The translations under genes were made by a program, and so were the position numbers. A model generated the notes under the pieces. The model worked only from the letters and a program-made list of their open reading frames with translations, was not told the origin of the DNA and made no database searches. 64,000 bases of DNA, taken from NCBI GenBank assembly GCA_937890745.1, contig CALADH010000013.1, positions 1-64,000 on the forward strand. The letters are read 5' to 3'. Source of the stretch: Scybalocola_A sp900557175 (GTDB lineage: Bacteria; Bacillota; Clostridia; Lachnospirales; Lachnospiraceae). Shown in pieces: positions 17,116 through 24,706 of this stretch (position 1 is the stretch's first letter; every line of letters begins with the position of its first letter).

Positions 17116-17664
17116 CTACAGCTGCCCCAGTGCCTTGCGGAGTCTGAAGCCGACGGGTGCGGCGACAATAATTTTTATAATATCAAGAGGGATAAACGGG
17201 ATAACACACATCGTCAGCGCGGCGGCGAGGCCTTTGCCGGTCAGTGAGATAAACCATAGAGTACCGCACACATAACATAAGGCAGTGCCAAGGACAAGGG
17301 CAAGGGGATATACAAAAAATTTATTTGAAAATTTTTGTATGAGCAGTCCTCCGGCTAAGGCACAGCAGATGTAGCCGATAATATAGCCGCCGGTAGGCCC
17401 GGCAATGACGCCGGCACCGCCTGTAAAATTGGAAAATACAGGAAGTCCCGCACAGCCGAGGAGGATGTAGATCATCACACTTAAAAAGCTTTGCAGTGGT
17501 GACAGTGCCGATGTGGCAAGGTAGACGGCAAAGGTGGCAAGGGTGACGGAGGCGGCGGCCGTCGGCACAGGAATAGAAATCGGTGCAAGGACACAGATGA
17601 CGGCGGCCATCATTGCTGAGACAGCCATTGTTTTAATTGATAGTTTGCTTTTTGCTTTTGTCAT
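17116..17664 (-). CDS. bioY: BioY, biotin-specific S component of an ECF transporter
   Basis: 182 residues, about six transmembrane helices. It has the BioY signature regions PISIPVPTAAASVTLATFAV, LLGCAGLPVFSNFTGG and GPTGGYIIGYI. BioY binds biotin in the membrane and works with the shared EcfA-EcfA'-EcfT energising module, which is not in this window. It lies 85 bases downstream of birA on the same strand, so both probably share the BirA-controlled promoter at 18827-18855. Confidence 0.95.
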   Translation of the reverse strand: MTKAKSKLSIKTMAVSAMMAAVICVLAPISIPVPTAAASVTLATFAVYLATSALSPLQSFLSVMIYILLGCAGLPVFSNFTGGAGVIAGPTGGYIIGYICCALAGGLLIQKFSNKFFVYPLALVLGTALCYVCGTLWFISLTGKGLAAALTMCVIPFIPLDIIKIIVAAPVGFRLRKALGQL

Positions 17665-17749
17665 GAGAAATTCTCCTTTGATGATTGTGCGGCAGGCCGC
17701 AAAATTGTTTTAGGGTTGTGGCTATATGAAATAACATCTGCTTCAGATG

Positions 17750-18721
17750 CTATATGAGCCGGGTACTCACCTCGCCTGAATTTAAGGCGAAGCGCCGCCC
17801 GTCGGCCTCGACAATGAGAAAACCATGATCGTCAATGGCAACAGCCTTTGCCGGATAAGTTTCATTCATTGTAATGACATTGATATTTTGACCGATGAGT
17901 ATGGAACGGCGGCGGCTTTCTTCAAGAAAGGCTTTGTCATTCATTGTTGCAATATGGTGCTCAAGGGCATTGAGTATTTCGGCGATGAGGCGGTTCCTTG
18001 AAATCGGGCAGCCGCTTTCGTTTTCGATGGATGTTGCAATATCGGCAAGTTCATCGGGAAAGGTGACGGCGCCTGTATTCACACCGATACCGATCACGAC
18101 ATAATCAAGGACGCCGTTTTCAAAACCGATACCGGCTTCTGTGAGGATGCCGCATATTTTTTTTTGGTGAATCAGAAGGTCATTCACCCATTTAATCTGA
18201 ACTGAAACATCGGCAAGCGATTCAATAGCTTCGGCGACGGCGACAGCGGCACATGACGTCAGTAAAAGCGCATCTTCAGGCAGCATATGAGGGCGCAAAA
18301 GCACAGACATATAAATGCCGGATTTTTCGGGAGAGAAAAAAGGCCGTCCGTATCTTCCATGTCCGCCGCTCTGAGTTTCGGCAATAATGACCGTGCCGTT
18401 TGGGGCGCCTGCACCGGCCATGGATTTTGCTTTTTTATTTGTAGAATCAATGGCCGGAAAAATATGAATTTTGCTTCCGAGCTGTTTTGTGTGAAGCGAC
18501 TTTCTGATGCATGCTTCTGATAAAGTGTTATCGTCTGAGACAAAGGTGTAGCCTTTATTTGTCACTGCATCAATGCGGTAACCTGTGTTTTGAAGCTGCT
18601 TCACAGCTTTCCACACAGCATTTCTTGAAACACCGAGCTGAGCGGCCAAATCATTGCCGGAAAAATACCGGCCTTCACCGTCAACGAGTATATGTAAAAT
18701 ATTTTCTTTAAGCTCTGACAT
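17750..18721 (-). CDS. birA: Bifunctional biotin--protein ligase / biotin operon repressor
   Basis: 323 residues. An N-terminal winged helix (YFSGNDLAAQLGVSRNAVWK) precedes the ligase domain with GGHGRYGRPFFSP (biotinyl-AMP loop) and IKWVNDLLIHQKKICGIL (catalytic Lys region), plus a small C-terminal SH3-like domain. It attaches biotin to carboxylase carrier proteins and, as the DNA-binding form, represses biotin genes. Start at 18721 has GGAGG 7 bases upstream; the longer open frame to 19006 runs through the promoter and is rejected. A consensus promoter and a BirA-like operator lie just upstream. Confidence 0.95.
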   Translation of the reverse strand: MSELKENILHILVDGEGRYFSGNDLAAQLGVSRNAVWKAVKQLQNTGYRIDAVTNKGYTFVSDDNTLSEACIRKSLHTKQLGSKIHIFPAIDSTNKKAKSMAGAGAPNGTVIIAETQSGGHGRYGRPFFSPEKSGIYMSVLLRPHMLPEDALLLTSCAAVAVAEAIESLADVSVQIKWVNDLLIHQKKICGILTEAGIGFENGVLDYVVIGIGVNTGAVTFPDELADIATSIENESGCPISRNRLIAEILNALEHHIATMNDKAFLEESRRRSILIGQNINVITMNETYPAKAVAIDDHGFLIVEADGRRFALNSGEVSTRLI

Positions 18722-18826
18722 TGTAAAACCTCCGAAATTCGTGTAAGATGTTACTAAGGCTGAAATATATTTCGTGTAAAGTCGTGCAGCCCGCAGCGCA
18801 GAGTTCGCGAGGCACACGCTTTTTTC

Positions 18827-18855
18827 AGTATAGTGTAAAAAAGGTTGATTGTCAA
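18827..18855 (-). promoter_or_regulatory. Promoter of birA-bioY
   Basis: On the minus strand TTGACA (18855-18850), 17-base spacer, TATACT (18832-18827). The -35 box lies inside the left half of the BirA-like operator. Confidence 0.85.
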
Positions 18856-18880
18856 CTAAAAATATAAAATAGGGTGACAA
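18849..18880. promoter_or_regulatory. Putative BirA operator
   Basis: TTGTCAAC (18849-18856), 16 bases, GGTGACAA (18873-18880). Firmicute BirA sites are inverted TTGT-N-AAC/GTT-N-ACAA arms 14-16 bases apart, so arms and spacing agree apart from one base per arm. It overlaps the birA -35 box and lies between divergent genes, so it could also affect the DUF3783 gene. Confidence 0.75.
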
Positions 18881-18951
18881 TTTGCGGGGCTGAAAAATAA
18901 GGTGACAATACAGACGGCAAAATGCCGGTGATGTAGGAAAGGAGTCAGAGG

Positions 18952-19377
18952 ATGATGAAAGAAACGGTATTATATTATAATCCAAATAAGGCGGCACATG
19001 CGGCAAAGCTTAAAAGTGTTTTTGTGCGTATGGGCATAAGAATAAAGAATATAAGCGAGGTGCAGCTGGATGAGACTGTTGGTTATCTGTCCGGTGTGAA
19101 TGGTTTTGAAGCGGCGTCTGAGGGCGGCAGTGGGGAGCAGCCGGAAGGCTCAGATATCACCGGTGAAGCGGATAACGGCGTTGGTGCAATTGATGAGGAG
19201 ATGCTTGTGATGAAAGATTTTTCTGACAGGCGGCTTAACGAACTATTAATGCAGATGCGAAAAGCCGGTGTGCCTAAGATTAATTTAAAGGCGGTTGTAA
19301 CAGAACATAATATCGGCTGGACATTCCGCCAGCTTTATGAAGAAATTAAAAAAGAACACGAGCAGATGAGCGGATAG
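18952..19377 (+). CDS. DUF3783 domain protein
   Basis: 141 residues, soluble. The C-terminal half (MKDFSDRRLNELLMQMRKAG, then NLKAVVTEHNIGWTFRQLYE) matches DUF3783, a short domain of unknown function common in Clostridia. The N-terminal part (ETVLYYNPNKAAHAAKLKSV, then MGIRIKNISEVQLDETVGYL) resembles a small thioredoxin-like fold but this is only an impression. AGGAG lies 8-10 bases before the tandem ATG ATG; either could be the start. It is divergent from birA and not obviously in an operon with ldh. Confidence 0.85.
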   Translation: MMKETVLYYNPNKAAHAAKLKSVFVRMGIRIKNISEVQLDETVGYLSGVNGFEAASEGGSGEQPEGSDITGEADNGVGAIDEEMLVMKDFSDRRLNELLMQMRKAGVPKINLKAVVTEHNIGWTFRQLYEEIKKEHEQMSG

Positions 19378-19510
19378 CATCAGATTGATGTTAATATTTT
19401 AACAATAACGTAACAAAAGTTACAGAATAAGACTTGCGTGTATGTTATCCTTTGGATGTGGAAAAGATAGTAAAAGATAAATATCCTGTCAGAAAAAGGA
19501 GGCATATAGG

Positions 19511-20455
19511 ATGGTAAATATTCAGAAAGCGGCCATTATCGGCTGTGGATTTGTCGGAACATCAATTGCGTTTACACTTGTACAGAAAGGAATTTTTTCA
19601 GAGCTTGTACTTGTGGATGTGAATAAAGATAAAGCGGAGGGCGAAGTGATGGATTTAAGTCACGGTCTGCCTTTTGCAAAAGAAATGGAAATCAAGGCCG
19701 GAGGTTACGAAGATATTGCAGACTGTGCGATGATTATTATTACAGCCGGCGCCAACCAAAAACCGGGCGAGACAAGACTTGACCTCGTCCATAAAAATGT
19801 GGCTATTTATAAAAGTATTATTCCGGAAATTGTCAAATATAATCAAGAGGCAATTCTTCTTGTCGTGTCAAATCCGGTCGATATTATGACATATACAGCG
19901 CTGAAGCTTTCGGGTTATCCGAAGCAGCGCGTTATCGGTTCAGGAACTGTGCTTGATACGGCGCGCCTTAAATATCATCTGAGCCGCCACTTAAATGTGG
20001 ATAGTAAAAGTATTCATGCTTTTATTATCGGCGAGCACGGCGACAGTGAGCTGGCACTGTGGAGTTCTGCAAATGTGTCCGGTATACCTCTCAATCATTT
20101 TTGTGAGCTGAGAGGCTATTATGACCATGAGGCGGCAACAGACAGAATTTATAAAGACGTCCGCGACAGCGCCTATGAGATTATCGGCAAAAAGGGCGCA
20201 ACCTACTACGGTGTGGCGATGGCTGTTGAGCGTATCGTTGAGTGCATTATAAGAAATGAACATTCTATTTTGCCGGTGTCAGTCTATATGGAAGGACTTT
20301 ATGGACTCAAAGATTTATGTATCAGTATTCCGACGGTTGTCGGTCAGAATGGCGCTGAAAAAATTCTTGATATTCCGCTGGATAATGAAGAAATGGAAAA
20401 GCTTATAAAATCGACAAAAGAACTGAAAGCAGTGCTTGAGGCGATTGAAATATAA
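19511..20455 (+). CDS. ldh: L-lactate dehydrogenase
   Basis: 314 residues, normal for NAD-dependent L-LDH. Rossmann motif IIGCGFVGTSIAFTL, then GANQKPGETRLDLV (the active-site loop Arg region), VVSNPVDIMTYTALKLSG, and the catalytic-His block IIGEHGDSELALWSSANVSG. It reduces pyruvate to L-lactate in fermentation. The malate dehydrogenase alternative is less likely because the loop reads QKPGE rather than the R-x-x-x-R loop of MDH. RBS AAAGGAGG precedes the ATG; a terminator follows. Confidence 0.94.
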   Translation: MVNIQKAAIIGCGFVGTSIAFTLVQKGIFSELVLVDVNKDKAEGEVMDLSHGLPFAKEMEIKAGGYEDIADCAMIIITAGANQKPGETRLDLVHKNVAIYKSIIPEIVKYNQEAILLVVSNPVDIMTYTALKLSGYPKQRVIGSGTVLDTARLKYHLSRHLNVDSKSIHAFIIGEHGDSELALWSSANVSGIPLNHFCELRGYYDHEAATDRIYKDVRDSAYEIIGKKGATYYGVAMAVERIVECIIRNEHSILPVSVYMEGLYGLKDLCISIPTVVGQNGAEKILDIPLDNEEMEKLIKSTKELKAVLEAIEI

Positions 20456-20466
20456 GGTGAAACAAC

Positions 20467-20500
20467 GGGGCTCCCTGCAAGATTACAGGGAGCCTCTTGT
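20467..20500. terminator. Bidirectional terminator between ldh and the AraC gene
   Basis: GGCTCCCTG (20469-20477) pairs with CAGGGAGCC (20486-20494), loop CAAGATTA, followed by TCTTGTTCTT. The stem overlaps the last codons of the convergent AraC gene. Confidence 0.85.
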
Positions 20501-21370
20501 TCTTAAGTAAGAGTATTTGACATGGGACGTCTGTGTGTTCTGAAGTGCCTTGCGGTACTTTTGGGGCGTCTCGCCGTAAAATTTGCAGAAAGCGCTTGTA
20601 AAAGCGCGCGCGTCCGAAAAGCCGTTGTCGAGGGCAATCTGCAGAATTGAATAATCGCTGTCAATCAGTGCCTGATAAGCATGGTGCATACGTATGCTTG
20701 TCAGGTATTTTTTAAAAGTCGTTCCCATACATTCTTTAAATGTCCGTGCAAGGTGTTCCTTTGAAATGCCGTAGTCGGACGCGAGCGTATCTAAAGTAAT
20801 TGTCTCCCGGTAATGTTTGTCGATATAATCCATGATCTGCGTACATCTGTCCATATATTTCTGAGTTTTTATGGCAGACGGCACAGTTTTTGGCGTCTGA
20901 AAATCCGAAAACAGCAGATAAAGAATTTCATAAAAAAAGCTGTTGACTTTAAGCTGGTAGAAAGTATTTGACTTTCGTTCTTTAAAGACGGGATAAATGT
21001 CTATAAAGGCATGCACGAGCGTTTGATAGCCGGGTTTATTCGGAACTGTGAGAAAGCGGATATCCTCAATATTGTGAAAAACCTCTTTTAAAAACGGGAA
21101 AGGGATAATGACAGAAACTGCCTCTGTTTTTTGTGTGTAATTCATCTGGCAGGCGTGAATATCGCCGCTGTTAATCAAAATAAGGTCGCCGGAAGATGCA
21201 ATAAATTGATATCCGTTAATATCATAAAGAGCGTCACCTTCAAGAATATAAGTAATTTCAAGACTTCGGTGCCAGTGCTTGGCAACGGAAGTTACATGGT
21301 TTTCTGAAATCAGATAAATCCATGCTAAAAACTCACTTGGAACTTTAATAATCTCATGAAAATAATCCAT
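20483..21370 (-). CDS. AraC family transcriptional regulator
   Basis: 295 residues. N-terminal cupin sensor (HWHRSLEITYILEGDALYDI, then LILINSGDIHACQ) and C-terminal double helix-turn-helix (TLDTLASDYGISKEHLARTF; ILQIALDNGFSDARAFTSAF) with the final FYGETPQKYRK motif. Divergent from the ABC sugar importer and second GH3 gene, which it probably activates in response to the imported sugar. A 17-bp palindrome lies in the shared upstream region at 21400-21416. Confidence 0.93.
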   Translation of the reverse strand: MDYFHEIIKVPSEFLAWIYLISENHVTSVAKHWHRSLEITYILEGDALYDINGYQFIASSGDLILINSGDIHACQMNYTQKTEAVSVIIPFPFLKEVFHNIEDIRFLTVPNKPGYQTLVHAFIDIYPVFKERKSNTFYQLKVNSFFYEILYLLFSDFQTPKTVPSAIKTQKYMDRCTQIMDYIDKHYRETITLDTLASDYGISKEHLARTFKECMGTTFKKYLTSIRMHHAYQALIDSDYSILQIALDNGFSDARAFTSAFCKFYGETPQKYRKALQNTQTSHVKYSYLRTRGSL

Positions 21371-21399
21371 TATAAACAGTCTCCGTTCAATGAAAGTAA

Positions 21400-21416
21400 A
21401 TATAATCTGATTATAT
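21400..21416. promoter_or_regulatory. Palindrome in the AraC/ABC divergent region
   Basis: ATATAATC-T-GATTATAT, perfect 8-bp arms around one base, 30 bases before the AraC start. Possible operator or overlapping promoter element; AraC proteins more often use direct repeats. Confidence 0.45.
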
Positions 21417-21578
21417 CAAACCGACTTAAAATGTCAATATAAAGAAAAACAGCAAAAAATTAATATCAATTATTTGTATATTAGTTGCTAAAAAATGCGA
21501 TGATTATTGCCGGCTTAAGACTATATAATGTAAGTATCAGTCAGACAAAAAAAGACAAATTTCGAGGGAGGGAATGTT

Positions 21579-22460
21579 GTGAAAAAGAAGAAAACAGGAT
21601 TTTGGAGGCACCTGTTATTTTTAGGACCGGCCTCAGCTGCATTTTTTATTGCCGTGCTGATTCCTTTTATTATCAGTATGGGTTATGCGTTTACAGACTG
21701 GAACGGCGTAGCCAATGAAGTAAATTTTGTCGCATTTCAAAATTTTATTGACATTTTTACAGGAAAATCACGTTTTCTTGATTCATTTTGGTTTACGTTA
21801 AAAATTACAATTGTCAATGTTGTTTTAATTTGTGTGGTCGGTACGCTGCTTGCGGTGGCGCTCACATCAAAGATGAAGGGTACAGGCGTTTTCAGAGTTA
21901 TGTTTTATCTGCCTCAGACAATCGGCGGCTTAATTCTCGGCTTTGTATGGCAGTTTATTTTTGTGAATGGATTTCCGGCAATCGCCGAAACGTTCCATAT
22001 CGGCATATTAGACCAGCAGTGGCTTGGGACAGAAACAACAGCCTTTGTGGCGCTTGTTGTTGTCAGTGTATGGCAGAATGCGGGTTATGTGATGGTTATT
22101 ATGATTGCGGCGCTTTCGGGCGTTCCGTCGGAGATGGTTGAGTCGGCAAAGATTGACGGTGCGAACGGTCTTACGATTTTCTTTAAGGTGAAATTACCGC
22201 TCTGTATTTCATATATTACGGTCTGTCTGTTTTGGACGATTGCAAATGCGTTCAAGATGTTTGATTTAAACTTCTCTTTGACAAAAGGCGGGCCTTACGG
22301 TTCTACAAACTCACTGGCGCTTGCAATTTACAACGATGCCTTTTCGAATAATAAATACGGTCTTGCAACGGCAGAATCCATGGTGTTTTTCGTCATTATC
22401 ATGGTGATCACAGGCATACAGTTCTATTTTACAAATAAGAAAGAGAGGGAGTTACTGTGA
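21579..22460 (+). CDS. ABC sugar transporter permease (MalF/UgpA-like)
   Basis: 293 residues, six transmembrane segments, with the EAA loop ESAKIDGANGLTIFFKVKLP that docks the ATPase. It is the first membrane subunit of a CUT1-type sugar importer. It starts with GTG at 21579 behind GAGGGAGGG and overlaps the second permease by four bases. No ATPase gene is present in the cluster; CUT1 systems of Firmicutes commonly share an MsmK-type ATPase encoded elsewhere. Confidence 0.93.
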   Translation: MKKKKTGFWRHLLFLGPASAAFFIAVLIPFIISMGYAFTDWNGVANEVNFVAFQNFIDIFTGKSRFLDSFWFTLKITIVNVVLICVVGTLLAVALTSKMKGTGVFRVMFYLPQTIGGLILGFVWQFIFVNGFPAIAETFHIGILDQQWLGTETTAFVALVVVSVWQNAGYVMVIMIAALSGVPSEMVESAKIDGANGLTIFFKVKLPLCISYITVCLFWTIANAFKMFDLNFSLTKGGPYGSTNSLALAIYNDAFSNNKYGLATAESMVFFVIIMVITGIQFYFTNKKERELL

Positions 22461-23284
22461 AAAAACAGAGAGTTAAGAATGTCGTTTTGTTTATAGTCAT
22501 ACTTATTTTAGCGCTCATTTTCCTGTGTCCGCTCTTTATTGCAGGGATTAATTCCTTTAAACCGCTCGGAGATATTATTTCTGAGCCGCTTGCGCTTCCG
22601 AAAAAACTGTTATTTTCAAACTATGCCAACGCTTTTACAACACTTGAAATTCCGAAGGTGATGGCAAACACAGCAATTGTGACACTCGGTTCGGTTGTCG
22701 GCATTGTCATTTTTTCGGCGATGACAGCTTACTGGGCAGAGCGTCACCCGACAGTTTATTCAAAAATTTTTGAAAAGCTGCTTATTTTATCCATGCTGAT
22801 ACCGTTTGCGTCTATTATGATCCCGATTGTCCAGGTGATGAAAACACTTCATATGAACAGTACGCTTCAGGGAACAATTGTGACCTACTGGGGCGTTGGA
22901 CTGGCCTTTGCTTATTTCATGATGCGCGGCGCAGTTAAGGGACTGCCGTATGAGCTTGAGGAAGCGGCAAAAATTGACGGCTGCGGACCGGTCAAAGTAT
23001 TTTTTAAAGTTGTGATGCCGCTTTTACAGCCGACAATGGTGACAGTTTTTGTCATGGATATTTTCTGGATATGGAATGACTTTATTATTCCTTTGATTTT
23101 GCTTGATAATGGTAAGCTAAGTACAATTCAGCTGGCGATTAAAAAATTATTCAGTATGTATGCGACAAAATGGGATTTGGCGCTGCCGGGACTGATGATG
23201 TCGATTTTGCCGATTGTGATTGTATTTGTGATATTACAGAAAAAAATTATTAACGGTATTATGGCCGGCGCTGTCAAAGGCTGA
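22457..23284 (+). CDS. ABC sugar transporter permease (MalG-like)
   Basis: 275 residues, six transmembrane segments. EAA loop LEEAAKIDGCGPVKVFFKVV. It starts with GTG inside the stop of the preceding permease (GTGA overlap), so the two are translationally coupled. Partner of the first permease and the lipoprotein at 23313. Confidence 0.93.
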   Translation: MKKQRVKNVVLFIVILILALIFLCPLFIAGINSFKPLGDIISEPLALPKKLLFSNYANAFTTLEIPKVMANTAIVTLGSVVGIVIFSAMTAYWAERHPTVYSKIFEKLLILSMLIPFASIMIPIVQVMKTLHMNSTLQGTIVTYWGVGLAFAYFMMRGAVKGLPYELEEAAKIDGCGPVKVFFKVVMPLLQPTMVTVFVMDIFWIWNDFIIPLILLDNGKLSTIQLAIKKLFSMYATKWDLALPGLMMSILPIVIVFVILQKKIINGIMAGAVKG

Positions 23285-23312
23285 CGGTATAAGTTTAAGG
23301 AGGAAGAATGAA

Positions 23313-24593
23313 ATGAAGAAGATGAAAAAAGTTTTAGCATTGGCTTTAGCGGGCGTGATGACGCTCGGACTGACTGCGTGTGAGAGCAGTGACACAACAG
23401 AGGGCGGCGGTGAGAGCAAAGCTTCGGGGGATAAAAAGACAATTTACATTTATCAGATGAAAATTGAAATTGACGAAGCGCTCAAAGAGGTTACAAAGAA
23501 ATACACAGAAACGCATCCTGACGTGGAATTTGTTGTAGAATCTGCAAGTGATAACTACAATACATCTCTGAAAACAAAGTTCACAGGCGGTGAGGCTCCG
23601 GATATTTTTACACTGACAGGCTATGAAGATGCAAAAATGTGGAGTTCAAATCTTGAAGATTTAAGCGGTGAGCCATGGGTTGAAAATATGGTTGATCAGG
23701 CGAAGGAAGGTATTGTCATCGATGGTAAGGTCTGCGGCTTCCCGACATCGGTTGAGGGCTGGGGCTATATGTACAATAAAAAACTTTTTGAGCAGGCCGG
23801 TATTAAAACACTGCCGACAACAATGACAGAGCTTAAAGAAGTGTGCGGCAAGCTTTCAGACGCCGGTATCCAGCCGCTGACAGAGTGCTACATGGACTGG
23901 TATCAGGCAGGTATGTTCATGGTGAATACAGGTATTGCAAGACAGGAAGATCCGATGGGATTTATTAACGGCTTAAATGACGGTACAAAAACTTTCGTCG
24001 GAGATCCTATATTTACAGAGCTTGCAAATTTCCTTTTATATGATGTATCCCAGTGTGAAAGTCCTATGAACACAGACTTTAATACACAGATGGCACAGTT
24101 TACAAGTGAATCTGTCGGCTTTACGGCAGGCGGAAACTGGAACCAGCCGGCACTTGACGCTGTTTCAGAGGATATCGAATCCGGTTTAATGCCGTTCCCA
24201 ATCAACGATGATTCTGAAGCAAATGATAAGCTGTATGTCGGTATTGCAGGTTACTGGGGCGTTAATACGAACTCGCCGGTAAAAGAGGAAGCAAAGGATT
24301 TCCTTGAGTGGCTCGCAACGACAGAAGAAGGGCAGTCATGTATGACAAAGGACTTACAGTTAATTCCGGCATTTACAAATTTCTCGGCAGATGCTGAAAG
24401 TATCGGTGATTTAGGTACAGATGTGTCTAAATATGTTCAGGAAGGAAAGACATACGGATTCTACTATTCATTCTATCCGGACGGATTTAATCAGGCAGCC
24501 GGCGAAGCTGTTCAGAGATTAGTTGCCGGCAAAGCTTCTGTTGATGAATTTTTACAGGAACTTCAGCAGCAGTGGGATAATTTGAAAAAATAA
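23313..24593 (+). CDS. Sugar-binding lipoprotein of the ABC importer
   Basis: 426 residues. Lipoprotein signal peptide with lipobox LTAC, mature Cys23, followed by a Ser/Gly/Glu-rich linker. The remainder is a family 1 extracellular solute-binding protein: NYNTSLKTKFTGGEAPDIFT, GFPTSVEGWGYMYNKKLFEQ, and the ASVDEFLQELQQQWD C-terminus. It is anchored outside the membrane and delivers the ligand to the two permeases. The ligand is likely an oligosaccharide or glycoside later hydrolysed by the GH3 enzyme downstream. Confidence 0.93.
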   Translation: MKKMKKVLALALAGVMTLGLTACESSDTTEGGGESKASGDKKTIYIYQMKIEIDEALKEVTKKYTETHPDVEFVVESASDNYNTSLKTKFTGGEAPDIFTLTGYEDAKMWSSNLEDLSGEPWVENMVDQAKEGIVIDGKVCGFPTSVEGWGYMYNKKLFEQAGIKTLPTTMTELKEVCGKLSDAGIQPLTECYMDWYQAGMFMVNTGIARQEDPMGFINGLNDGTKTFVGDPIFTELANFLLYDVSQCESPMNTDFNTQMAQFTSESVGFTAGGNWNQPALDAVSEDIESGLMPFPINDDSEANDKLYVGIAGYWGVNTNSPVKEEAKDFLEWLATTEEGQSCMTKDLQLIPAFTNFSADAESIGDLGTDVSKYVQEGKTYGFYYSFYPDGFNQAAGEAVQRLVAGKASVDEFLQELQQQWDNLKK

Positions 24594-24618
24594 TCTGAGA
24601 AGAAAATTTTACAAAGAT

Positions 24619-24670
24619 GAGCTGCCGCAGATGAATGTTAAAAACTTCAGGTTTGCGGCAGTTCTTATTT
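24619..24670 (+). terminator. Terminator or attenuator between the binding protein and GH3 genes
   Basis: GAGCTGCCGCA (24619-24629) pairs with TGCGGCAGTTC (24654-24664), followed by TTATTTT. It would lower expression of GH3 relative to the binding protein. Confidence 0.75.
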
Positions 24671-24706
24671 TATGATATAGGAAATTCGTATTTAGGAGGA
24701 TATGGC

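Noticed and set aside
16432..17247. Several 60-90-codon frames in and around the niaR-bioY gap
   Set aside because: No ribosome sites, odd composition, and they overlap niaR or bioY; treated as non-coding.
24635..24706. Longer N-terminus for the second GH3 enzyme
   Set aside because: This stretch forms the hairpin after the binding-protein gene; AGGAGG points to the GTG at 24707.
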